This document shows, in pieces, positions 18,736 through 29,168 of a stretch of 47,251 nucleotides of DNA. Positions within the stretch are counted from its first letter, which is position 1, and every line of letters starts with the position of its first letter. Both the position numbers and the translations under genes were made by a program. This stretch comes from Saprolegnia diclina VS20 (taxonomy: Eukaryota > Oomycota > Saprolegniomycetes > Saprolegniales > Saprolegniaceae): the NCBI RefSeq assembly GCF_000281045.1, contig NW_008246112.1:200909-248159 (forward strand). The letters are read 5' to 3'. The notes below the pieces were generated by a model. The model worked only from the letters and a program-made list of their open reading frames with translations. It did no database searches and had not been told where the DNA came from.

Positions 18736-20892
18736 ATGGCCTCGCCTGTGCTTCGATCATCCGACCTCGTCGAAGTCATTGCGTCGTTCCAAGAAGGACT
18801 GCCGCAGGACTTGGCGGCTGTCCAGCGCCTCGCCGACGCTGTCGAGCTCACGCCGTGCTCGCCATACGCAAACTGTGAGCAAACGGGGTACCTCGCCCAC
18901 GTCCCAGCCCGGTTCGCGTGCCTGCCGTACCTGGAGGGATACCCCCACCCGACAACCAAGCTGCGTCACCACGCGCTCTTTGTCTCGCCGCGCTTCTACG
19001 ACCGTGCCCTCGCGCTCCATCTCTCGATCGTCGACGGTGATATGGCGCTCGTCGAGCGCTGGCTGCGATGGGATGCCTCGCTGTGTACGTCGGCGACGCT
19101 CGAGCTTGCTGCTGCTGCGTCCCAAGGTCCGATTCTGCGTCTCCTTTTTGAGCAGTTTGCTACGCTGGCCACGCCCAAGATGATGGACCTCGTCGCCATG
19201 TCAGGCGACCTGGTGCTTTTGCGTTGGCTCCACGAGGCAGGTGCAAAGTGCTCCACCGCCGCGATGGACGGTGCGGCCATGAACGGGCATGATGACGTAG
19301 CCGTCTTTCTGCACTCGATGCGGACCGAGGGCTGTACGATTGCGGCGGCAACCGCAGCAGCCATCAATGGCCATGCATCGATCGTTCGATTCCTTCTCGA
19401 GCAGCGCACCGAAGGCGTCAACCCGTCGCTTCGATTCCAAGTGCCACATGGGACGCACACGACGCGCAGTGTTCGTGGGGCGACGCACCTCGCGGCCGTC
19501 GACCTCGTCGCAGCCCGCGTCGAGCTGACAAACGCGGCCCTCCAATCGCTGGTGGAGAGAGCGGGGCTTGCGATCCTTCAACACGTCTACGTGCGGGGGT
19601 ACCTAAAGAAGATGACCAAGCCATTCCTGGAGCTGGCAGTCGCCAAGCAAGACCACGCAATGCTGCGCTACGTCCTTCACTGCATTAACCAAGAGAATCT
19701 GCGACCATTCAGCGACGACGAGTGGCTGCCACGTGATGCGCCAAAGGAACCCTCATCGTTGGAGGCTTTACTTGCCGGCGGTGACAGTCCATTCAGCCGA
19801 TGGGAACACTGCCAAGTGATGGAGCTCGCTGCTTTCAACGGCGACATGGCGTCGCTCGAGCTCTTGCACACGAGTCGCCTTCGCGCCGGGTCGGAGCATG
19901 CTATCGTCTACGCAGCCTACCGCGGCCACATGCACGTGCTCGAGTGGCTCCATCAAAACCGACGCGATGGCTGCAATGAAGACGCAATGGCGCTTGCGGC
20001 CGCCCGTGGCCACTTTGACGTCGTGCGCTGGCTTCACGAGGTCTACGGGGTTTGGCGGACGCCTGCTGCCTTGGCCACGGCGGTCTACACAGGTCACCTC
20101 GCGATGGTGACGTACCTCTTGGATGTGCCAACGGGCGGCGTCGACCGACAAAAAAAAGTTGCTAAAAACAGTGGCGTGTGCGCAGCGCTGCCAGAGCGAG
20201 ATGGCTATCTTGGCAGCTCGCAGGGCGACTACGTCCGAGGGTCGCCAGCGCATTGGGCAGCGAGCCAAGGCCACCTTGAGATCTTGGAGCTGCTCGTCGC
20301 TCGTGGCTACGAGGTGCTACCGAGCGCAATGGACGCAGCTGTGGAAAATGGCCACTTGCACATCGTGCGCTACCTGCACGAGGGTCCGGAGCAGCGTTTT
20401 TGCAGCCGTCGACCCCTTGTGAATGCGATTTTGAAGACGCATGATAACACCGTCGCCTACGTCCTCTCGCGCCGCTGCTGGCAACTCGGTTCGGACAGCG
20501 TCGACATGGATTTGTACTGGCTGCTCGTGGCCACCGCACGCAGTGGACGCCTCGACATCTTGAAGCTTCTGAGCGATGCTTTACCGATACCAACGACGCT
20601 ACCAGCTCGCGTCTCGGAGCGCATGATGATCAGAGCAGCGTCCTATAACCACCTCGACATGCTCCGGCATTTGCACGAAGTCGTCGGCTTGGAATGGACG
20701 CCTTTGGTTCACGAGGCAGCGATGCGCCGCGGATCCAAGAAGGTACTGCGCTACTTGCAGACGCTTGGGCCTCCGGCGACCTCCGTCTACGTCGTCGACG
20801 ACCTTACGTTGTGGCAAGAGCACTATGACTTTATTCTCACCATGGAAACAGTCGACGGACACTGGCGTGCGAGACCCATGTACATACGCTAG
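18736..20892 (+). CDS. Ankyrin-repeat protein
   Basis: A single exon from ATG 18736 (MASPVLRSSDLVEVI) encoding 718 residues. Imperfect ankyrin-type helical repeats run through most of the protein, recognisable by modules such as AAINGHASIVRFLLEQ, AAYRGHMHVLEWLHQN, AAARGHFDVVRWLHE, AVYTGHLAMVTYLLD, AASQGHLEILELLVARG and AVENGHLHIVRYLHEG. The WLHE-type repeat is typical of the large oomycete ankyrin families. The first 100 residues form a helical cap without clear repeats. No signal peptide, transmembrane segment or extra catalytic domain is visible, so the role is probably protein binding; the partner is unknown. A lysine-rich insertion (about residue 473, RQKKVAKNSG) interrupts the repeat rhythm and could be a loop. 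Confidence 0.9.
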   Translation: MASPVLRSSDLVEVIASFQEGLPQDLAAVQRLADAVELTPCSPYANCEQTGYLAHVPARFACLPYLEGYPHPTTKLRHHALFVSPRFYDRALALHLSIVDGDMALVERWLRWDASLCTSATLELAAAASQGPILRLLFEQFATLATPKMMDLVAMSGDLVLLRWLHEAGAKCSTAAMDGAAMNGHDDVAVFLHSMRTEGCTIAAATAAAINGHASIVRFLLEQRTEGVNPSLRFQVPHGTHTTRSVRGATHLAAVDLVAARVELTNAALQSLVERAGLAILQHVYVRGYLKKMTKPFLELAVAKQDHAMLRYVLHCINQENLRPFSDDEWLPRDAPKEPSSLEALLAGGDSPFSRWEHCQVMELAAFNGDMASLELLHTSRLRAGSEHAIVYAAYRGHMHVLEWLHQNRRDGCNEDAMALAAARGHFDVVRWLHEVYGVWRTPAALATAVYTGHLAMVTYLLDVPTGGVDRQKKVAKNSGVCAALPERDGYLGSSQGDYVRGSPAHWAASQGHLEILELLVARGYEVLPSAMDAAVENGHLHIVRYLHEGPEQRFCSRRPLVNAILKTHDNTVAYVLSRRCWQLGSDSVDMDLYWLLVATARSGRLDILKLLSDALPIPTTLPARVSERMMIRAASYNHLDMLRHLHEVVGLEWTPLVHEAAMRRGSKKVLRYLQTLGPPATSVYVVDDLTLWQEHYDFILTMETVDGHWRARPMYIR

Positions 20893-21265
20893 CCGCGGAG
20901 GGCGGATAAAGAGGATTTAACATAGCCCGTCAGTATTATGGACGCTTGATATAGCTTAGATCTTGCGAGTGGAAGGAATTGTCCACCATGCACCTGGACT
21001 TGTTGGCGTCGATGAAACCTGCCCTTATCAACTCGCGCCAAGTGAACGGCACGCTTGTGCGCTCGCGTCCCGAGGTGGTTGTTGAAGTTAGAGTCGAGTG
21101 AATGGCTCCCAGCGATGCTGCCACGTCGTCATAGCTCCAACATGACGGGCGATGGCAGAGAAGACACGGCGAGTGCCAAGGTCAGACCGCGTTTTTGGAA
21201 ACGTTGCAAATGATGAGGCTCTATTGATGCTGCTATGTATCGCTCCGTAGGGACATGATGGTCGT
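20893..21265. other. Gap without recognised gene
   Basis: About 370 bp between the ankyrin gene (+) and the end of the double zinc-ribbon gene (-), a convergent pair. It probably holds both 3' regions. A 62-codon minus-strand frame exists, but nothing in it is recognisable. Confidence 0.4.
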
Positions 21266-22311
21266 CTACGCTTCGTCACCGAGCGACTGGAGGGCCTTGA
21301 TGGCCTTGGCCAGCTCCCGCACCAGCTTGGCAATCTCGGCCGCGTCCTTGGGCTTGGTCGCCGCTTCGAGCTGGCCGAGTGCCGTGTCCATTTTCTACGC
21401 AGCAAGAGGGTCGCGGCGCGACATCAACATGCGTCGTGTACCTCGTACAGGACGTCGATCGCCATGCGGTTCATCGCTGCAAAGTCAAACTCGTTGGGCA
21501 CCGAGAGCGCGCGCCGCTTGGCCACTAGATGATCGCAATTCGATCTTCAGTTTCTCAAAGTCGGAACGTACGCGGCGACGTTGGCGGCGGGGGCGGCGTG
21601 TGCTTTGGCGCTACAACCGGGCTTGGCGGCGCCGAAGAGGCCTCCGAGACCGCCGAAGTCTCTGTCGTTGTCTGGGTGTGCGCCGCCATCTCTTCTTCGG
21701 TCATCACATACTGCTCGCAGTTGACGCAGTACATCTAATGCACGTAGACATTTGGAGGACGATGCATGGACAAGCGGCGAACCTGGCCTTCGCGGCTGCG
21801 CATCAATGGCATCAAGCACTCGGGCACGGGGCAATGTAAACCGAGCAGCGTCCAGCCCTACACGACCGGTGCTTCGACTCGAGAGAACTGATCGAGATGG
21901 CATAGTAGTACCTGCAGCATCTTTTCGCCCATCTTGGCGCTGGCCGCGTCGCGCTTCTTCTTCTTCTCGCGGTAGGCCGCCGCTTCGGCCTCGGACTCCT
22001 GCCATGGCGCCTCGACCTTGACAGCCTCAACCTTGGGCTCTGGCGCTTTGGGCTCTGGCACCTTGGTCGTCTCGTTCTTGGCAGCAAGCTCGGTGCTGAA
22101 CCAGCGCTCGCACTTGACGCAGTAAACCTTGTGCGCTTGCTTCTTCGTGCTCATCAACGGCGTGTAGCACTCGTCGACGGGGCATGTCTCGGCGAGCAAT
22201 GCCCAGCCGAGAAGCATCTTCTCCGACATGCGGTTGCTCACCATGTCACTCTCGCTCTACACAGCGCACGCATCACGAGGCCGCCCGGACGCGATGAGCG
22301 CAGCTCACCAT
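21266..22311 (-). CDS. Protein with two ZNRD2 (SSSCA1/p27)-type zinc ribbons
   Basis: Six exons on the minus strand: 22309-22311 (the ATG alone), 21912-22256, 21783-21857, 21572-21734, 21442-21524 and 21266-21394. GT-AG introns of 47-54 nt keep phase throughout and give 265 residues. ZNRD2, the Sjogren/scleroderma autoantigen p27 family, has the pattern MLxGW-x-LL-x-x-x-CP-x-x-x-C-x-x-PLM, then YCVxC. This protein has it twice: MLLGWALLAETCPVDEC then VYCVKC (Cys26, 31, 47, 50), and MLQGWTLLGLHCPVPEC then MYCVNC (Cys125, 130, 144, 147). A lysine/glutamate/proline-rich linker separates them, and a helical C-terminus (LGQLEAATKPKDAAEIAKLV) ends it. The family's role is poorly defined. If the one-codon first exon is wrong, translation would start at 22244. 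Confidence 0.8.
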
Positions 22312-22330
22312 TGCTGCTGCAAAGTCCTTT

Positions 22331-22337
22331 TATCCGG
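22331..22337. promoter_or_regulatory. TATCCGG motif in a 111-bp promoter gap
   Basis: TATCCGG at 22331-22337 lies 20 bp upstream of the double zinc-ribbon start, inside the only 111 bp separating that gene from the end of SF3A1. It is a member of the recurrent heptamer set. Confidence 0.4.
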
Positions 22338-22422
22338 ACAGCGCCGGATCGCACCGATTACAAGATAAAAGACCGTACTAAAAGAACGAAAAAGAAATAG
22401 AAAAAGAATGCGTTGGCACGAT

Positions 22423-24578
22423 TTAGCGACGCCCGCCACGCTGCCGCGCGCTGAGCTCGAGGACGAGGTCCGTGTACATGTTGTAGTGGGCAAAGCTGAG
22501 CGAGTCCTTTAGGAAGCCAACGATCGGCGCCTTGACCTGCTGCTTGGCAATCGGCATCTTGGTGTGCTCCTACGGGCAATACGATCACGCTGGCGACTCG
22601 CAGAGGCAACGTACAAAGACAAACTGCTTGAGCTCGCGCACGCTGGCGCGAATGTCGACCTCGAGCGTGAGCACTTGGCCGTGGAGGGACCAGCCGTTCG
22701 GGTTTTCGGGCTCGTTTGCGACTTGCACGTGGAGGCGAATCGGCGCCTACGGTACCAGCATCATCGTCATGACGACTCTAGCTTCATCCATGGCGATGGC
22801 CTACCGGGTACGCTTCGGCAAACTCGTTCTCGGGCATGAGAATGACACCATCGACGCGCTGGCGCTTTGCAGCGGGCTCCTCGATCGGCGGAGGCGGCTG
22901 CATCGCCGGTGGCGGTGGCACCATGCCCATAAGGTGCGGTGGAGGCGGCGGCGGCATCATGCCTCCCGGCGGCAGCATGCCCATCGGTGGCGGTGGCGGC
23001 ATCATGCCCATGGGCGGCGGTGGCGGCATCGAGGTCGGCGGCGGGGGCACCATACCCCCCGGGCGCGGCGGCTGGATGTGGTATGCGATCGGTGCCTGCG
23101 ACCTTGTCTGCACCGGCAAGTACCCGCTGGCGGCCTCTTCGTTCTACATTCATGGTGTGAGGCGTCATGCGTGGCATCTCATTTGCTCACCGCATCACCG
23201 GTGTCGTCTTGGGACGGCGGCGCGTTGGAGGCCATCGCGGCCGTGAGCTTCGCCTCTTCTTCGGCCGACGACGAAAAGATATCCGAGCGCTTGGACGCGA
23301 ACCGCTTGAAGTTGTCGGCGATGGCCGCGCCAGGCGCGAACGGGCTCTCTTTCTGCTTGTTCAAATGGCGCTGCGTCTCTTCCCGGTACTTGGGCGCCAT
23401 GAGCAGAATGCGCATGTGCTCGTTCGCATCGGCCGTCGAGACCGCGTGGCCGTCGACACTCATCATGTTGACGGACGCGCCCGACGATGCGGCAGCCTTG
23501 GGGACATAGTTTTCGACAACCTATCCACATTGCATGTGATTAAGCGTATGGAGTTGGGAAATATGACCTTGAGCTCGGACGGCTGCTCGTCGTCCATGTC
23601 CATATCCATGTCCATGTCGTCGGGCTCGGCGGCGGCAGCGGACGGCGCCGACGTGGCTTGCGTCGTCGGGTCGTCTTCGAGGTAGTACGGGTTCGTTCCG
23701 TCGGTCACGAGGTCGCTGTCATCAAAGACGATCGTTTCGACAATGACAAAGTCGTGCCAGTCGATCTGCATGTAGGCGAGGCGCTCGGCGTCGCTCTCGG
23801 CTTCTTCCTTTTGCTTGGCTTCGTTCTCGATGCGCATAAACTCGAGCTTGTGCACGCAGCGATCGAGGACGCTCATGCGGTCGACGCCTTCGTCCAGTCG
23901 CTCGAGTAGCGGGTTGGCCTTCTTGCCGCGTTGCGCCTTGGCCGTGAGGATCTTGGCGTAGCTCTCGACGAGGAACGTAAAGTATGCAAAGAGCGGATGC
24001 ACCGGGTTGATAAAGTCAAACTGCGGGTTGCGCTGCTCGCGCGTCGCGAGGCCAGAGAGGAACGCCTTGCCGCCGACGGCCGTAAACTGCGCGGTCAAGT
24101 ACATGATCTCCTGGTCCTGCGCCGTGAGCGTCGGGTGCTTTTGCTTAAACTGCTCTTCGGCCGGCGGTCGCTTCTTGTCCGACTCGGAGAGGTTGCGCAG
24201 CGCCTTGCCAACCACGGCCTCGACAGGCTTGCGCTCGACAACTTCGACCGCGACGCCTTCCGGCTCGGGCACGGGCGCCGGCGCCGCGACTTCGACCGGC
24301 TTCTCGGGCTCGGCGGGCTTCTCGGGCTCGTTGAGCTGGCGCTCAAAGTCCTCGACCTTGTGCTCGTAGTACGCATGGTACGGGTCGCCTGTCTTGAGGA
24401 AGGAAAACTTGGCCGAGATGACTTCGCCGGCGATCTTGCGCTCAAAGGCGCGGCCGTTCTTGGCGACGAACTGCGCCGTCTTGTCGACGACGGCGCGGAT
24501 GTCCGGCGGCGGGTAGATGATGCCCGTCACGCGCCCATGCACGACGCCCGTGTCCACGTCCACCTCGGAGCCGCCCAT
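22423..24578 (-). CDS. SF3A1: Splicing factor 3A subunit 1 (SF3A1/Prp21)
   Basis: Five exons on the minus strand (23568-24578, 23191-23520, 22805-23143, 22615-22746, 22423-22569) with GT-AG introns of 45-58 nt, all in phase 0, give 652 residues. SF3A1 belongs to the SF3a complex of the U2 snRNP and helps recognise the branch site. Seen in order: SURP1 at about 27-76 (IYPPPDIRAVVDKTAQFVAKNG, shown in part; DPYHAYYEHKV), SURP2 at about 155-210 (FINPVHPLFAYFTFLV), the charged Prp21 region to about 300, an acidic run (DMDMDMDMDD), a conserved EHMRILLMAPKY segment, a proline/methionine-rich stretch and a C-terminal ubiquitin-like domain (LTLEVDIRASVRELKQFV). The start at 24578 matches the family; the frame is open further upstream without similarity. 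Human SF3A1 is 793 residues. Confidence 0.92.
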
Positions 24579-25294
24579 TCCAACTTGAAAATGCACCAAA
24601 TTTCCGCCCACTTTGATTGGTGGAAAAGCAGCGCCAATCAAAAAGCAAAGCGCCAAGAATGCGCCATCGCCATCCTCCTCAGTACTGCGTCCGATAACCG
24701 CTGCAGCAACTTTGCATGCTCGGTTCCAAGGCGCCTGCATACAGTGCTATCTACTAACTAGTACTGGTAATAACTACTAAATCTATACTAACTCTCGCTG
24801 CCCGCAGCTGGTCTGGCGCGCCGCACCAGAAGCCTCCACAATTGCACTCGACTGATGGAATGAGCTGCGGCAATCGACGCCGACTGCTCGCGGCAAAGCC
24901 AGCCAATGCAGCGCACTCTGTACAGCAACTTGCGCTAGTAGTGTCGAGTTCATGGCGCGAGTACCCACGGTGCTGCTTCAGGCTAGCGGGTCGTTGAAGG
25001 TTGCAGATTTGAAGTTGCGTTGGCGGCGAGTGGGCGATCTTGATGCGACTTCTCCGACGCTCACTTGGTCGAGGGACATGATCTCGCCGGGTAGCACAAT
25101 CCTGTATATTGTATAATGATGTACAATATTGTCGTACCAGTACAGAGTACTTGACAGCCACGCGCTGGCCTGCAGACCTTGCCACGCTGTCGATCTTTCT
25201 AGAAGCCTTGTGTTTTGTATAGTATACAAAAACCAAGTAATTCCGTGTCAGTGTATTGTGCGTCTTGTCTCGGAAACGGCAAGAAGCGGTGGTC
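24579..25294. other. Divergent intergenic region between SF3A1 and GNL1
   Basis: About 715 bp between two divergently transcribed genes, so it should contain both promoters. The stretch 25100-25260 is AT-rich. Open frames here have no recognisable similarity and overlap on both strands. No motif stands out. Confidence 0.4.
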
Positions 25295-26879
25295 ATGACA
25301 CGGTCCAAGCCCTTTAGCGGCAAGCAGAAGAAGCAGCAGGTACTGGAGCCAGCATGGGCGCCGAGGAGCCTCATGGCGTCTTTAGCTTCAGGCCAAGCGT
25401 GAGAAGGTCAAGGAATCCGAGTGGCGCCGCGCGCAGAAGGAAGAGGACGAGATCAAGCGGCGCATGCGCTCCGGCGACGGCGACGACGCGCAGATTTTTG
25501 ACAACGCAGCCGCCGCCGCGCAGGTGTCGACGGACGTGGGCTTCTCGGGCGACTTGCGCACGATCTTTGCGAAAGAGCCGCAGTGGGCGGTCGACGAGCG
25601 CAAGAAGGACGCGACGCGGGCGCTGGAGCTCGCGCCGGACCGAGGCGACTCGCAGTCGATCTACGCATATGGGCTCACCGACGTCTCGAACCAGCCACCG
25701 ATTCCAGTGCGGCCGCACTGGACCAAGGACACGGGTGCGGACGAGCTTGTGGCGCTCGAAGAAGATGCGTTCCGTGCGTGGCTTACGCACCTTCTCGATC
25801 TGTGCGAGAACCACAAGGCCGGTGCGATCAACGCGTACGAGCGGAACCTCCAGGTGTGGCGTCAGCTCTGGCGCGTGATTGAAAAGTCCAACGTGCTCGT
25901 GCACTTTGCCGACGCGCGCTGCCCGCTCCTGCATCTGAGCCACGCGCTCCTGGCGCACATTGCCGCTGACTACCCGCTCAAGCGCGTGCTCATCGTGCTC
26001 ACCAAGGCGGATTTCGTGTCACCTGACCGCCTCGAGGCGTGGGTGACGTACGTTCGTCAGCGGTACCGCGTTCCCGTCGTCACCTACTCGCGCGACCGGT
26101 CCGACGACGACAACCTCGTCGTCCTCGAAGCCATTGGCGCGCTGAGCCGCGAGACCACGTGCACGGCAGGTCGTGACGACGAGCTCAACAACGGCACACT
26201 GACCGTCGGCCTCGTACGCCTCTGCAATATCTTGATACAAAGTTGATACAAATCTCGTCACCTAGGTCGGCGAACCCAACGTCGGGAAGAGTTCGTTCTT
26301 GAACGGGCTCTTTGGGAAGAAGCTCGTGTCGGTGTCGGCGACGCCAGGCCACACGAAGCACTTTCAAACCCACTTTTACGAGCACCCGAGTCGCCTCGGC
26401 CGGGATGACGTCTCGAAACTCTGCCTCTGCGACTGCCCCGGCGTCGTCTTTCCCCGCTTCAACATTCCCATGGCCCTCCAGGTGCGCGACTCGATCGAGG
26501 CGAGACCAACTAAAACCGACTAGATCCTCTTTGGGAGCTACCCGATCGCGCAGACGCGCGAGCCGTACAGTGCGATTCGGTTCATTGCTGAAAACTGCGT
26601 CCCGACCCTCGAAACCACATACAAGCTCAAGAAGGTCGACGAGGACGACGGTGCGTCTGATGGTGGTATGACTTAAGACCTGAGAACGACTGCGTGCTCT
26701 TAGACTGGTCGCCGTACACACTGGCCGAAGCATATGCGCAACAGCGCGGGTTCCACGTCAAGGGCGGCAAACTCGACGTCTTCCGCGCCGCCAACCTGCT
26801 TCTCCGCGACACGTTGAACGGGAAAAAGGTGATTCTGAGCTTCCCGCCGCCGCTGGATGCAGCGCCCGTGTCACTCTAA
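25295..26879 (+). CDS. GNL1: GNL1-like circularly permuted GTPase
   Basis: Five exons (25295-25339, 25386-26213, 26266-26481, 26524-26650, 26704-26879), introns 42-53 nt, 463 residues. GNL1 belongs to the YlqF/YawG family of GTPases in which the G motifs are permuted (G4-G5 before G1-G3); relatives act in ribosome assembly. The start MTRSKPFSGKQKKQQ matches the family's basic N-terminus. QVWRQLWRVIEKSNVLVHFADAR is the hallmark block (FADAR near 189-193, shown in part as WRQLWRVIEKSN). G4 appears as TKAD at 221-224 instead of the usual NKxD. The P-loop is GEPNVGKSS at about 293-301 and G3 is DCPG at 347-350. The C-terminal half (YPIAQTREPYSAIRFI, then YRAAN-like FRAANLLL) also fits. Human GNL1 is longer through acidic insertions. 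Confidence 0.88.
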
Positions 26880-26955
26880 CAGCCCGTTCATCGACTAAAC
26901 TAAAAGGACTATCTTATCAGTAGTTAATATATATAATACATCCAGACTCACTCGC

Positions 26956-27951
26956 TCATGCCTTGCGAATGCCGGACGCCTTTCGCGGTGACGACGCGGC
27001 CGACGTCGTGGGCGACGGCTTGGTGAGCAGCCGGTCGTTTGTGATGCGGTTGGTGCGGGGCACAAAGGTGCAGTGCCGCAGCTCGCGTTCGAGCTTGAGC
27101 TTCTCGAGCTTGGCATGGCGCTTCTTGATGTAGTCGGGGTCGTACAGCCGGCTCGAGGCCGAGAGGCCTTGTGTGATGTCGGTCTGGGCGCTGGCCGCGC
27201 TGCCGTTGCTACCGACCGACTCTTTCGACGACGCGGGATAGTACGGCTGCGGAATGCCCGTGTGTTTGACGTTCGTGCGCGGCTTGAACGGGCAGTTCAT
27301 GTTGCGCTGGCGCTCCTTGTGCAGCGTCATGCGCAGATCGCGGTCCTGGAGGTGGTTGGGCTGGTACAAGCGCGAGAAGACTGCACCGCCATCGGTTTTC
27401 ACGGAATATTTCGAGCCGCGCGACGTGCGCGAGTGCGACGAGCTGCAGATCGAGCTCTGGTCGCGGTCGAGGGCGTGGAGCGGCGCGCGTGGCAGCCGCG
27501 AGACGTTTTCTTGTGTCAGCGCTGCAATGCGGCGAGGCTCGACATTGGGCGACATGCGTCCGGCGGCGTTGCTATGGCGAGGAATGAGTGGCGACGGGAT
27601 GCGCGACGAGGTGCGCTCCGGCGACGACACGTCGAGGTACTTGGCCTTCTTGGTCGCGGCCGTCGGCGAGAAGAGCTGCGGCGGGCTCGTCACGTCGGGC
27701 GCGGACGCGCGGTGGGGCGTGACGGGCGCGGGGCTCTGCGGTGGCGGCGTCGCATACTCGTTCGAGTCGACGTGCGTGTCCGAGTAGGCGCGCAGGAGCG
27801 GCGAGGGCGGCTGGAGCGACGGCGAGATCGAGACGGGGCGGTCGCGCGGCCGCTGGCGCATGGTCTTCCAGCGCTGCTCGAGGCGCGCGAGGTTCTCGCG
27901 GAGGTCGTCGACGGTCGACGGCGCCGACATGAGCACGTAGTCGTCCATCAT
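26956..27951 (-). CDS. Unknown disordered protein with two RLY...FxPRTN repeats
   Basis: From ATG 27951 (MMDDYVLMSAPSTVDDL) the product is 331 residues. The frame stays open another 315 bp upstream without ATG support near a better context. It starts with a short helical segment (LRENLARLEQRWKTM), followed by serine/proline-rich, apparently disordered sequence. Near the C-terminus two related modules occur: RLYQP...RQRNMNCPFKPRTN and RLYDP...RELRHCTFVPRTN. Each joins an RLYxP entry through a basic helix to a CxFxPRTN exit. Similar FxPxTN modules are found in large coiled-coil or ciliary proteins of protists, which is only a loose hint. It is convergent with GNL1 (76 bp between stops). I do not recognise the family. 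Confidence 0.65.
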   Translation of the reverse strand: MMDDYVLMSAPSTVDDLRENLARLEQRWKTMRQRPRDRPVSISPSLQPPSPLLRAYSDTHVDSNEYATPPPQSPAPVTPHRASAPDVTSPPQLFSPTAATKKAKYLDVSSPERTSSRIPSPLIPRHSNAAGRMSPNVEPRRIAALTQENVSRLPRAPLHALDRDQSSICSSSHSRTSRGSKYSVKTDGGAVFSRLYQPNHLQDRDLRMTLHKERQRNMNCPFKPRTNVKHTGIPQPYYPASSKESVGSNGSAASAQTDITQGLSASSRLYDPDYIKKRHAKLEKLKLERELRHCTFVPRTNRITNDRLLTKPSPTTSAASSPRKASGIRKA

Positions 27952-29168
27952 CTTGGCGGTGTTACTGTATCTGCCACTCGCCACCCGAGTACTGTGTGCT
28001 TTTCTTTGCGTGGGACGGTGCGCGAAGTGGGCGCGTGACGCAGCGGCCTTGCTTCTGGCACCCGACGTACCGTAGAATTTGTGAAACCCACGCTCGGCTT
28101 TGACTTGCATTTTGTATACCAGTCGCTGCTCCTTGAACCGGCTGCCACGCTCGGAAATTTCAAGCCTGCGCGCCGTGCTTCTTTCGCAGTCGCCATACAA
28201 AGTCCAAGTACTTTCCGAGTGTACCTGCGCGGATGGCCCACGACGACCAACTTCAGATTTCACCAAAGTGGCACACCTCGCCCCTCACATGCACGCGACG
28301 GAGCACGAGAGGATGGGCACCAAGTAGCCAAGTCGGTTGAGCTCGAGCTCGAGATGGAGCTCGACGAGGCGGAAGAGGCGGCGAAGGTGGTATCTTTTCT
28401 TTGAGTTTGCACTTTGCATGGGAGGATCTCGGAGGCTCTGAGCAATCAACGACGGCGCCCACGTCTCTTGGGCAAGAAACCACACCAACCCACGCACGCG
28501 AGTCAAGGTGTAATTCACCAGCGTCCGGTGACATGCGCGGTGTAATTGCCCGGGGCAAGAGAGACGCGCGTGCAAAGCAACACGAGAATCAGAGCGATCA
28601 CACGCTTCATAGAGCGATCTCGGGTTCGCGCCTGATAGGCCGTGTTAGGTGCCGCACGCGTGCGTGGCGATCGGCCGTGGTTTCGCTGCCGCTATCACTC
28701 GAAATTTCGCAGCCCAACCTCTGCCCACCTCTGCGAACTGTGGCGAGCGACCTCTGCATCTCGGCACCTCGGATCCGCTCGTCATTTGCATTCAACCGTG
28801 AGGGAGGAACGACGTCGAGACGAGCAGCGAGGCAGCCGTAATCAGGGACACGGCCCTTCTTTAACGCGGCTTTAACGGCCCGCAGCGACGCGGACGCGCT
28901 GGCTTTGCAGCGCGAAGCGCCTGCCTTCCCACCTTTCTTGGAGCTATCGCATCTATGGAGTCACCACGTTTGCGCCCATTGCACGCGGCGAACGTCGGCG
29001 GTCGGCAGCCGCGGCGGTGCAGTCTCGCGCGGTTTATACTCGCACCAACTTGTGTTTAAACGTGTTTGCCCCATCCGGTTGAAGTCCGGATAGTTTTGTG
29101 TTCCGGATACGGGCGCGCAGGGTTTGCCAGCCCTCCGATTCCTCATATTTTCACGCCGGGTGACTGTC
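27952..29168. other. Long divergent intergenic region
   Basis: About 1.2 kb between the divergent unknown protein (-) and DLST (+). It contains CCGGATA at 29086-29092 and 29103-29109, 60-80 bp before the DLST start. Several overlapping open frames exist on both strands, none with recognisable features. A small unrecognised gene cannot be excluded. Confidence 0.4.
29086..29109 (+). promoter_or_regulatory. Two CCGGATA motifs upstream of DLST
   Basis: CCGGATA at 29086-29092 and 29103-29109, in the same orientation, lie 60-83 bp before the DLST ATG. They belong to the recurrent heptamer set seen upstream of mS23/SmD1, PTPS, the ankyrin gene and the double zinc-ribbon gene. Confidence 0.45.
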
